A program made the position numbers and the translations under genes. A stretch of 64,000 nt of DNA from assembly GCF_036375055.1 (NCBI RefSeq), contig NZ_DASUSQ010000017.1, positions 1 to 64,000 of the forward strand, read 5' to 3'. This DNA is from Umezawaea sp036375055 (GTDB lineage: Bacteria; Actinomycetota; Actinomycetes; Mycobacteriales; Pseudonocardiaceae). Of the stretch, positions 8,151-15,607 are shown in pieces. Below the pieces are notes generated by a model. The model was not told the origin of the DNA. It saw nothing but the letters and a program-made list of their open reading frames with translations, and did no database searches. Within the stretch, counting starts at the first letter, position 1. Each line of letters begins with the position of its first letter.

Positions 8151-10214
8151 ATGTCCAACCCAGGCCGGAATCCGGACTCCCCGCAGCCGCAGCCCGATCC
8201 GCCGCGCAGGCGCCGGGCGCTCGCCCGCAAGTGGACCTACCTCCTCAGCGGCGTCGTCGTCGTACCGCTGACCGCGGAGGAGCTGGACCGCGAGCTGAGC
8301 GAGCAGTTGGACGCGGTGTGCGACGGGCTCGGGCCGGGGCCGTTCGACCCCGCGGTGCTCGAACGCGTCGGCGAACGGCTCGCCGACCTGGGCTACGTCG
8401 GCGAACCGGGTCTGCGCTGCACGCTGGACGTCCTCGGCAAGGGCCTGCTGTCGCTGTCGGAGTTCCACCCCGTCGAGGCGAACGCCGAGCGGATCGTGCT
8501 CGGGCTCGGCGCGCTGGCGGTCGGCTTCCTCGCCGCCAACCAGCGGGCCGTGATCGAGCAGCAGGAGAGCATGCAGCTCTCGCTGTTCAAGGCGGTCCGG
8601 GACGCGAAGACGAACCTGCGCGAGAGCGAGGCGCGCTTCGACGAGGTGGCCACGTCCTCGACGAGCGGCATCATGATCATCAGCCTGGACGGCCAGCTCG
8701 TGCGCGCGAACGCCGCCATCGGCGAGATCCTCGGGTACCTCCCGGCCGAGCTGACCGGCACCACGCTCTTCGACCTCGTGCACCCCGATTCCGCGGACGT
8801 CCTGCGCGACGCGATGCGGCAGCTGCTCGACGGCACCGAGACGCGGATCCGCCAGTCGCAGCGCCTGCTCCGCAAGAACGGCGACACGGCCAGGATCTCG
8901 CTGACCACCTCGCTGCTGCGCGGCCCGGACGACGAGCCGAACCACCTCGTGATCGTGGTCGAGGACGGCACCGAGCTGATGCTGCTCCAGGGCGAGCTGA
9001 AGCGGCAGGTGCTGCACGACGTGCTGACCGGCCTGCCGAACCGGCAGTACTTCGGCAGCAACCTGGAGGCCGCGCTGCGGCGGGCCGACCCGGAGTTCGG
9101 CGTCACCCTGCTGCACCTCGACCTCGACGCGTTCGGCATGGTGTGCAACAGCCTCGGCAGGCAGACCGGTGACCGGCTGCTGGTCCACGTCGCCCAGTGC
9201 CTGAAGGTGGTGCTGGCGGGGGAGAAGGCCATGATCGCCCGGTTCGACGGCGACGAGTTCGGCGTCCTGCTGGAGAACTCGGCCACGACCCCGGACGTCG
9301 CCACCATCGTGGCGGGCATCAACGCCGAACTCGCCGAACCGACCTTCGTGGACGGTCGCGGGCTCGCGGTGTCGGTGAGCGTCGGCGTGGTGCACCGCCC
9401 GTCGCCGGACCTCGACCCCACGGATCTGCTGCGCGCGGCCGACCTCGCGCTGCGCCGCGCCAAGACCAGGCGCGGCCAGTGGGAGCTCTACCACCCAGAC
9501 CAGGACGCGCGGGACCGCGAGGAGCAGGCGCTCGCGGTGTCGATGCCGGGCGCGTGGGAGCAGGGCGAGGTCGTCGCGGTCTACCGGCCCGTGGCGCGGC
9601 TCGCGGACGGCGCGACCGCGGGCGTCGAGGCGCTGCTGCGCTGGTTCCACCCCGACCTCGGCCCGCTGGACCACGAGCGCTGCGCGGACCTGGCCGAGCA
9701 GACCGGCCTGATCCTGCCGCTGGGGGAGTGGCTGCTGCGCGTGTCGAGCGGCCAGGCCGTGTGGTGGAAGAACGTGCCGCTCGTCGTCGGCCTCACCGGG
9801 TACCAGTCCGCCGACGCCGACCTGTCGACCCGCGTGGTCCGCGTGCTCAGGGAGACCGGGCTGCGGCCGGGGCAGTTGACCATCGGGATGCCCGTGCGGG
9901 CGCTGCGCGTGCCCGAGGCGGCGGACAACTTCGGCGTGCTCGCCGACATGGGCGTGGCGACGATGCTCGACGGCTTCGGCGGTGGTGCGGACGACCTGGC
10001 GCTGTTGGGGGAGTTGCCGGTGCGGTCGGTGCGGCTCGCGTCGTCACCGTTCGCGACCGAGTTGGCGGCGTTGGTGCACGGTGTGGGCGCGTCGGTCCTC
10101 GTCGGTGGTGTCAACGGCGAGGAGCAGGCGGAGTCGTGGCGCTCCGCGGGCGCCGACCTGGCGTCGGGCGACCTGTTCGGCGCTGCTCGACCGCCCGGCG
10201 ACCTGAGCTTCTGA
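8151..10214 (+). CDS. PAS-GGDEF-EAL protein with degenerate catalytic motifs
   Basis: A 687-residue soluble signalling protein. Residues about 30-145 form an alpha-helical N-terminal region, about 155-270 a PAS domain (ARFDEVATSSTSGIMIISLDGQLVRANAAIGEILGY-type), about 285-440 a GGDEF domain and 450-685 an EAL-like domain. The diguanylate cyclase signature reads FDGDEF, so the first Gly is Asp while GDEF is intact and some activity is possible. In the EAL part the EALLRW motif is kept, but the downstream metal-binding and catalytic blocks are altered (LTIGMPV, LDGFGGGADD and VGGVNGEE replace the usual TES, DDFG and EGVE motifs). It therefore probably does not hydrolyse c-di-GMP and may bind it. 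It stands alone upstream of tRNA-Cys. Confidence 0.85.
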   Translation: MSNPGRNPDSPQPQPDPPRRRRALARKWTYLLSGVVVVPLTAEELDRELSEQLDAVCDGLGPGPFDPAVLERVGERLADLGYVGEPGLRCTLDVLGKGLLSLSEFHPVEANAERIVLGLGALAVGFLAANQRAVIEQQESMQLSLFKAVRDAKTNLRESEARFDEVATSSTSGIMIISLDGQLVRANAAIGEILGYLPAELTGTTLFDLVHPDSADVLRDAMRQLLDGTETRIRQSQRLLRKNGDTARISLTTSLLRGPDDEPNHLVIVVEDGTELMLLQGELKRQVLHDVLTGLPNRQYFGSNLEAALRRADPEFGVTLLHLDLDAFGMVCNSLGRQTGDRLLVHVAQCLKVVLAGEKAMIARFDGDEFGVLLENSATTPDVATIVAGINAELAEPTFVDGRGLAVSVSVGVVHRPSPDLDPTDLLRAADLALRRAKTRRGQWELYHPDQDARDREEQALAVSMPGAWEQGEVVAVYRPVARLADGATAGVEALLRWFHPDLGPLDHERCADLAEQTGLILPLGEWLLRVSSGQAVWWKNVPLVVGLTGYQSADADLSTRVVRVLRETGLRPGQLTIGMPVRALRVPEAADNFGVLADMGVATMLDGFGGGADDLALLGELPVRSVRLASSPFATELAALVHGVGASVLVGGVNGEEQAESWRSAGADLASGDLFGAARPPGDLSF

Positions 10215-10260
10215 CCTGTGCGAACCGGCGTGGAGCCACCCTCCACGCCGGTCCCCCACG

Positions 10261-10332
10261 AGGCGGAGACGGGAATTGAACCCGTGTAGCAGGCTTTGCA
10301 GGCCTGTGCCTCAACCACTCGGCCACTCCGCC
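10261..10332 (-). tRNA. tRNA-Cys (GCA)
   Basis: The minus strand folds as a complete cloverleaf: acceptor GGCGGAG pairs with CTCCGCC, the anticodon stem CAGGC/GCCTG encloses loop CTGCAAA with anticodon GCA, and the T-arm contains GGTTCAATTCC. The discriminator base is U, the identity element of tRNA-Cys. CCA is not encoded. No integrase or duplicated 3' end is seen nearby. Confidence 0.97.
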
Positions 10333-10535
10333 GGACCCGATCACGCCCCGCGACCGTAGCCCCCCGGTCCGGCGGTGGCCACGACGTCCACTGGACGGGA
10401 TTCGGCTTGCCCTGTCCGCTTCGTCCGATCAGACAAATTTGTGTGCGGTGCTGTTGTTCTCTGTTGAAACATGTTAGTAATCGAGCTGTTTTCTGTGAGG
10501 TGACTCACGGCCTGGCCGCCAGGAAGGGAAGCTCG

Positions 10536-13500
10536 ATGCCTCGACCACACCTGCGGGCGCTCACGTTGGCGCTGCTGCTGGTCCTCTCCGTGGTCACGCC
10601 GACAGGCGTGGCCGCGGCGGGCGCCCCCGAACCCGCTGCCGTCGTGCACGGGTTGAAGGGCGAGTACTACCGGATGTCCGCTCCAGGAGCTCGCGACTTC
10701 GCCCAGCTCGGCGGCGTGATGCTCGACCCCAACATCGACCTGCCGGGTCTCGCGGGCACCTTCGCGTCCCTGACCGGTCAGTCCGAGCACACCACCGCCC
10801 GCTGGACCGGCAAGCTCACCGCGCCGACCACCGGCGACTACACGTTCCACCTCATCGGCGACAACGGCTTCCGGTTCTTCCTGGACGGGCAGCCGGTCAT
10901 CGACCACTGGGTCGGCGACTGGGACGTCGAGCAGCACAGCGGGCCGGTGCGCCTCGTCGCCGGTGAGGCCCACGACTTCAAGCTGGAACTGTTCCAGGAC
11001 ATCGGCGGCGCGAACGCGTTCCTCCGCTGGTCCACGCCGCAGCTGGCGAAGGAGATCGTGCCCGAGTCGGCGTTCACGCCGCCGGACGGCTTCCAGGTGT
11101 TCCCGGTCGAGCCCAGCGTCGCCGAGGACGGCCTGAAGGTCGTCGCGGACTTCGAGCAGCCGATCACCGACCTGGGCCAGGCCGCCGCGCACCTGGGCGT
11201 CGAGGTCGACACGACCCCGTTCCCGGTGTCGAAGGTCGCCGTGGACCGGCGCGACAGGTCCAAGCTCGTGATCACCCTGTCCCAGCCGGTGCAGAAGGGG
11301 CAGCGGGTCAAGTTCTCCTACGACGGCACCGGCGGCCTCGTGGTCGGCGGCGAGACCGTGCCGCAGATCATCCGGTCGGCGGCCAACGCCTCGAAGCACC
11401 GGCTGACCACCGAGTGGGGCGACAAGCTCGACAAGAACAACCCGCTGCCCGAGTACCCGCGGCCGCAGCAGGTCCGCGACGACTGGCTGAACCTCAACGG
11501 CCAGTGGGAGTTCGCGGGCGCGAAGGAGGGGGAGCTGCCGGTCTTCGGCAAGACCCTCGCCGAGAGGATCACCGTGCCGTTCCCGGTGGAGTCCCAGCTC
11601 TCCGGGCTGGAACGCCACGAGGACCACATGTTCTACCGCAAGCTCGTCAGCGTGCCGCGCGACTGGAAGATCGGGTCGGGGCAGCGGCTGAAGCTGAACT
11701 TCGGCGCGGTGGACCACCACGCGCGGGTCTTCGTGAACGGCAAGCAGGTCGCCGAGCACTTCGGCGGCTACAGCGCGTTCACCGCCGACATCACCGACGC
11801 GCTCAAGGGTTCCGGCAAGCAGGAGATCGTCGTCGCGGTCACCGACACCACCGGCCCCAACCAGCCGATCGGCAAGCAGTCGCGCAACCCCGGCGGCATC
11901 GTCTACACGCAGAACTCCGGCATCTGGCAGACCGTGTGGCTGGAGCCCGTCCCGGACGTGGCGATCGACTCGGTCGTCACCACGCCCGACCTGGCGAAGA
12001 GCGCGCTCCAGGTGCGGGTGACGTCGGCGTCCTCCACCGCGAAGGTCACCGCGACCGCCCGTGACGCCAAGGGCCGCAAGGTCGGCACCGTCAGCGGCAC
12101 GGCCAACCAGCAGCTCACGCTGAAGATCGACAAGCCCCGCCTGTGGAGCCCGGACGACCCGTACCTCTACGACCTGGACGTCGAGCTGAGCCAGGGCCGC
12201 AGCAAGGACGAGGTCGAGAGCTACTTCGGGATGCGCTCCATCGCCGTGCAGAACGTGGGCGGCTTCCCGAAGCTCGTCCTCAACGGCAACCCGGTGTTCT
12301 CGCTCTCCATGCTGGACCAGGGCTTCTTCCCCGACGGCCTGTACACGGCGCCGAGCGACGAGGCGCTGCGCTGGGACCTCAAGGCCCAGAAGGACCTCGG
12401 TTTCAACGCGGTCCGCAAGCACATCAAGATCGAGCCCGCCCGCTGGTACAAGCACGCCGACGAGCTGGGTCTGCTGGTGTGGCAGGACTTCGTGTCCGGC
12501 GACTACACCACCCCCGAGGGCCAGCAGGCGTTCCTCACCGAGGGCGACCGGGCGATGGAGCAGCTGCACAACTTCCCGTCGATCATCGGCTGGATCGTGT
12601 TCAACGAGGGCTGGGGCGAGTGGAACCGCGAGGAGACCGGCCGGATCGCCGAGCGCGTGAAGGCGACCGACCCGTCGCGGATCGTCAACGCCCACAGCGG
12701 CGTGAACTGCTGCAACTCCAAGGGTGACTCCGGCAAGGGCGAGGTCATCGACCACCACGACTACAACAACACCGACCCGGCGTTCCCGGACGCGACCCGC
12801 GTCGCGATGGACGGCGAGCACGGCGGCTTCACCCTCCGCACCCCCGGCCACATGTGGCCCGGACCGCCCGCCGCGATCTACAGCGGGGTCAAGGACAAGG
12901 CGGCGCTGACGGCGAAGTACGTCGACAACACCGCCACCTTCTACCTCGAAGCGGCGGGCGCGGAGCTGTCCGGCTCGGTCTACACCCAGGTGACCGACCT
13001 GGAGACCGAGCTGAACGGCCTGTGGACCTACGACCGCCGCGAGATCAAGGTCGACCCCGGCCCGGTCCGCGACATCAACCGCAAGGTCATCAAGGCGGGG
13101 GCGGAGGCGGGCAAGGACGCCACGTTCCCCGGCAAGGGCGACTGGCCGCTGGACGAGAACAAGGGCACCACGTCGGTCGACCTCAGCGGAGGCCGCAGCC
13201 CGCTCACGCTCCAGGGCGGCACCACCTGGGCGCCCGGCGTCAAGGGGTCGGCGCTCAAGTTCGACGGCGTCGACGACTCCGCCGAGACCGCCGCGCCCGT
13301 CCTGGACACCGCGAAGGACTACACCGTCGCGGCGTGGGTGACGCTGGACGAGCTACCCGGCAACTACGCCACCGCCGTGAGCCAGGACGGCAGGCGCCAG
13401 GAGAGCCCCTTCTACCTCCAGTACGGCCAGGGGGCCTTCGCGTTCAGCACGCCGGGCGGCAACCGCGCCCGGCTCGTCACGACGCCGGAGCTCAACCGCT

Positions 13501-13748
13501 GGTACCACCTGGTCGGCGTCCGCGACCACGCCACCGGTGAGGTCCGGCTCTACGTGGACGGCCAGAAGGTCGCCACCAACCCGGCGGGTCCGGACGTCAC
13601 CAGCACCGGCCCGCTCGCCGTCGGCCGCGCGAAGTTCGCGGGCACCAAGGGCGACTACTGGTCCGGCTCGATCGACGCCGTGCACGCCTACGACCGCGTG
13701 CTCACCGACCAGGAGGTGACCGCCCTCTACACGGCCGAACGCGGCTGA
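10536..13748 (+). CDS. Secreted PA14-GH2-LamG glycoside hydrolase
   Basis: A 1070-residue exported enzyme. A signal peptide (about residues 1-29) is followed by a PA14 carbohydrate-binding domain (about 38-185, GEYYR, DNGFRFFLDGQPVIDHW). Next come the GH2 sugar-binding, immunoglobulin-like and TIM-barrel domains (about 305-850), and finally a concanavalin-like LamG domain (about 870-1068). GH2 catalysis is supported by the acid/base in FNEGWGEW (Glu about 691) and a nucleophile candidate in MDGEHGGF (Glu about 761). GH2 members are beta-galactosidases, glucuronidases, mannosidases or arabinofuranosidases; which applies is not visible. ATG at 10536 has AGGAAGGGA upstream and begins a clean signal peptide. 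A 14-bp hairpin follows. Confidence 0.9.
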   Translation: MPRPHLRALTLALLLVLSVVTPTGVAAAGAPEPAAVVHGLKGEYYRMSAPGARDFAQLGGVMLDPNIDLPGLAGTFASLTGQSEHTTARWTGKLTAPTTGDYTFHLIGDNGFRFFLDGQPVIDHWVGDWDVEQHSGPVRLVAGEAHDFKLELFQDIGGANAFLRWSTPQLAKEIVPESAFTPPDGFQVFPVEPSVAEDGLKVVADFEQPITDLGQAAAHLGVEVDTTPFPVSKVAVDRRDRSKLVITLSQPVQKGQRVKFSYDGTGGLVVGGETVPQIIRSAANASKHRLTTEWGDKLDKNNPLPEYPRPQQVRDDWLNLNGQWEFAGAKEGELPVFGKTLAERITVPFPVESQLSGLERHEDHMFYRKLVSVPRDWKIGSGQRLKLNFGAVDHHARVFVNGKQVAEHFGGYSAFTADITDALKGSGKQEIVVAVTDTTGPNQPIGKQSRNPGGIVYTQNSGIWQTVWLEPVPDVAIDSVVTTPDLAKSALQVRVTSASSTAKVTATARDAKGRKVGTVSGTANQQLTLKIDKPRLWSPDDPYLYDLDVELSQGRSKDEVESYFGMRSIAVQNVGGFPKLVLNGNPVFSLSMLDQGFFPDGLYTAPSDEALRWDLKAQKDLGFNAVRKHIKIEPARWYKHADELGLLVWQDFVSGDYTTPEGQQAFLTEGDRAMEQLHNFPSIIGWIVFNEGWGEWNREETGRIAERVKATDPSRIVNAHSGVNCCNSKGDSGKGEVIDHHDYNNTDPAFPDATRVAMDGEHGGFTLRTPGHMWPGPPAAIYSGVKDKAALTAKYVDNTATFYLEAAGAELSGSVYTQVTDLETELNGLWTYDRREIKVDPGPVRDINRKVIKAGAEAGKDATFPGKGDWPLDENKGTTSVDLSGGRSPLTLQGGTTWAPGVKGSALKFDGVDDSAETAAPVLDTAKDYTVAAWVTLDELPGNYATAVSQDGRRQESPFYLQYGQGAFAFSTPGGNRARLVTTPELNRWYHLVGVRDHATGEVRLYVDGQKVATNPAGPDVTSTGPLAVGRAKFAGTKGDYWSGSIDAVHAYDRVLTDQEVTALYTAERG

Positions 13749-13760
13749 TCGACGAGAACC

Positions 13761-13792
13761 CGGCCGGGCGGTGGTCCTCCACCGCCCGGCCG
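13761..13792. terminator. Bidirectional hairpin terminator
   Basis: A perfect 14-bp stem CGGCCGGGCGGTGG / CCACCGCCCGGCCG with a TCCT tetraloop lies between the converging GH2 gene and the thaumatin-like gene. Confidence 0.9.
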
Positions 13793-13806
13793 AGCCGTGC
13801 CGGTGG

Positions 13807-14553
13807 TCAGGAGCCGCCGTGGAAGGTGACCGTGAACCCCCGGCAGGAGGCGCACTGGAACACGGTCTGGTTGCCGGGCTCGGTGTCGTGCCCGGACCAC
13901 GCGTAGGCCCTGGGGCACCGGGCCTTGACCGCGTCGCTGTAGTTCGTCGGCGCGTCCCGGTTCGGGCTGACGCAGTTGATCCGGGAGCCGTCGGGCGCGT
14001 AGCGGACGTGCTCGGGCGGGCAGAAGGGCAGGACGTCGGTCGTGCAGCCCGCCGAGGCGCAGGAGTTCGAGCCCGGTGGCACGGTCGCTCCCACGGCCTC
14101 GATGGTGATCGGCAGGGAGAACGCGTTGACGTGGCTGACGTTGTACCAGGGGGCGAGGCCGTCGCGGGTGTCGAAGTTGAACTCGGCGAGGCTCGCGGGC
14201 TGTTCGCCGGTGGTGCAGCGGTCGGCCTGGACGCCGCAGTCGCCGACGGTGCAGCGGAAGTCGCGCCCGGACGTGCCGGTGCACCCCTGCCTGGCGAAGA
14301 ACTTCCCGCGCCAGTGCCCCGGAGCCGCCGACTCCGGGACCGTGACCGTCGCCGACCGCCCGTTCGCCAGCACCGGCAGGGAGGTGAGGTTCACGGACCC
14401 GTCGGCGTTGACCGTGCTGCCCACCCACACGGTCCGCCCCGACCGGTTGACGAAGGTGACGGTGTGGTCGGCCGCGGCGCCCGCCGTGCCCGTGGTCAGC
14501 GCCGACGCCGTCACCAGCAGTGCGAGCAGGACCCGCGCGACCCTAGTGGACAT
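13807..14553 (-). CDS. Secreted thaumatin-like protein
   Basis: A 248-residue exported protein with a signal peptide (about 1-27) and a thaumatin/PR-5 fold. Family features are the beta-rich opening HTVTFVNRSGRTVWVG, a Cys-rich body (at least ten Cys, including the FRCTVGDCGVQADRCT segment), the AEFNFDTRDGLAPWYNVSHVNAFSLPITIE block typical of thaumatin-like proteins (about residues 123-152) and CPRAYAWSGHDTEPG near the end. Plant members are antifungal or bind beta-glucans. It is second in an operon, 35 bases behind the barwin-like gene, with its own AGAGGA ribosome site. A role against fungal walls is inference. Confidence 0.85.
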   Translation of the reverse strand: MSTRVARVLLALLVTASALTTGTAGAAADHTVTFVNRSGRTVWVGSTVNADGSVNLTSLPVLANGRSATVTVPESAAPGHWRGKFFARQGCTGTSGRDFRCTVGDCGVQADRCTTGEQPASLAEFNFDTRDGLAPWYNVSHVNAFSLPITIEAVGATVPPGSNSCASAGCTTDVLPFCPPEHVRYAPDGSRINCVSPNRDAPTNYSDAVKARCPRAYAWSGHDTEPGNQTVFQCASCRGFTVTFHGGS

Positions 14554-14588
14554 CGTGGTTCCTCTCCGTTCTCCAGGGGATCGGGGTG

Positions 14589-15002
14589 TCATCGGCGCAC
14601 GAACGACCACGTCACCGGGATGGTGCCCAGACCGGTGTCGGCCAGCGAGGAGAACGCGGGCGCGCTGAGGTCGACGTGCGTGCTGCCGCAGCCCGCGCAC
14701 TTGTCCCTGACCGGCGCGGTGACGGTGCGGCCGTTGTGGGTGACCTGGACGGACACGCCGCGGCACAGCGGGTCGTCGTTGGGGTTCGCCGAGGTCCAGT
14801 ACGCGGCGGGCACGGCGACCAGCAGCTCGGTCCTGGCGTCGATCGGCGTGCCGCAGGCGCCGAAGCCCACGGCGTCGTAGTAGGTGCTCCTGCCGTTGAT
14901 CGGCTGGTCGAACGGGATGTCGGCCCAGGCGGTGCCGACGGTGGCCAGGGAAAGCGCGACGCCCGCGGCGAGCAGGCCGAACGACTTGGTGGTTCTCCGC
15001 AT
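14589..15002 (-). CDS. Secreted barwin-like (double-psi beta-barrel) protein
   Basis: A 137-residue exported protein with a signal peptide (about 1-27, cleaved near TAWADIP) followed by a six-stranded double-psi beta-barrel. The signature is YYDAVGFGACGTPI near residue 41 and VRDKCAGCGSTHVDLS near residues 98-113. It carries the Asp residues of the expansin/barwin/RlpA fold and two likely disulfides. Bacterial homologues are variously annotated as cysteine/serine endopeptidase inhibitors or expansin-like proteins; activity cannot be told from sequence. The gene leads the operon with the thaumatin-like gene and has a strong AAAAGGAG site before the ATG. Confidence 0.8.
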   Translation of the reverse strand: MRRTTKSFGLLAAGVALSLATVGTAWADIPFDQPINGRSTYYDAVGFGACGTPIDARTELLVAVPAAYWTSANPNDDPLCRGVSVQVTHNGRTVTAPVRDKCAGCGSTHVDLSAPAFSSLADTGLGTIPVTWSFVRR

Positions 15003-15345
15003 TCCGACTCCTTTTCCCGCACGATCCGGAAGAAGTCATCATCGCAGCTCTTCCGGGTGGAGAACCCTGTGGTTCACCCGTAAAGAAGCGCGGCGCGGGC
15101 GGCGGACCCGAATTGTCCGGACAGGATGTGTCTACGCTATTGACAGCGCTCCGCCCCCACTGCTTCCGGCGCGTTCTGGTCCATTCGGTGGTGCGCAGGG
15201 GTGCGACTGGGCGGCCCGTCGCGGCCGTGCGGGACCGGAGTTCCGGACGAGTGCGATTCGCGCGGGGATTAATCGGGTGCGTTCGCGCGCTCCGGTGCGC
15301 CACACTGCCCGGACCACCCGTTTTCTGTGGGGGAAGGAGGGATGG
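15003..15345. other. Divergent intergenic region
   Basis: No gene is supported in these 343 bases. They hold the promoters for the barwin/thaumatin operon (minus) and the 53-residue ORF (plus). A 10-bp palindrome TGTCCGGACA sits at 15114-15123 and may be a regulator site; no clear promoter hexamer pair is visible. Confidence 0.45.
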
Positions 15346-15507
15346 GTGTCCGATCCCGTGTCGTCGCACTGGATTCTCACGCACAAGAGCGAATCGCAGA
15401 TCCGGGCCGAGGAGGAGTCGGCGGGGCGCTTGGCCGCCGCGTTGGCGCAGCCCTTTCGGCGCGTTCACCGGGCGCTGACCAGGGTTTTTCGCCGTCCGCG
15501 CGACTGA
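15346..15507 (+). CDS. Small basic protein of unknown function (53 residues)
   Basis: A GTG-initiated ORF preceded by a near-perfect Shine-Dalgarno AAGGAGG five bases upstream, the best in this part of the window. The product begins VSDPVSSHWILTHKSESQIR, continues with an acidic patch and ends in an amphipathic, Arg-rich helix. No signal or membrane segment and no named family. An overlapping ATG at 15342 opens another frame but lies only one base from the Shine-Dalgarno, so I favour the GTG. A 14-bp hairpin follows 55 bases downstream. Confidence 0.6.
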   Translation: MSDPVSSHWILTHKSESQIRAEEESAGRLAAALAQPFRRVHRALTRVFRRPRD

Positions 15508-15562
15508 GGTCGACGCTCGGCGGGAAAATGGCGTGCGTTCTTTTGTCGAATGGGCTAGGAGT

Positions 15563-15598
15563 GGTGCCGCGGGGAGTTCGAACGCTCCCCGCGGCACC
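15563..15598. terminator. Bidirectional hairpin terminator
   Basis: Perfect 14-bp stem GGTGCCGCGGGGAG / CTCCCCGCGGCACC with an eight-base loop, between the 53-residue ORF and the converging peptidase gene. Confidence 0.85.
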
Positions 15599-15607
15599 AT
15601 TGTCGAC

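Noticed and set aside
4198..10214. P450, methyltransferase and hydrolase as a biosynthetic gene cluster
   Set aside because: No polyketide, peptide, terpene or RiPP core gene is present; the methyltransferase belongs to an orphan family and is transcribed divergently.
10454..10480. TTGTTC and TAGTAA hexamers upstream of the GH2 gene as a promoter
   Set aside because: The spacing is only 15 bases and the hexamers are weak; I cannot separate this from chance in an AT-rich patch.
10261..10535. tRNA-Cys as an integration site of a genomic island
   Set aside because: No integrase gene and no second copy of the tRNA 3' end could be seen in the flanking sequence.
15140..15165. TTGACA at 15140 as the -35 of a promoter for the 53-residue ORF
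   Set aside because: No -10-like hexamer lies 16-18 bases downstream and the ORF is 200 bases away.
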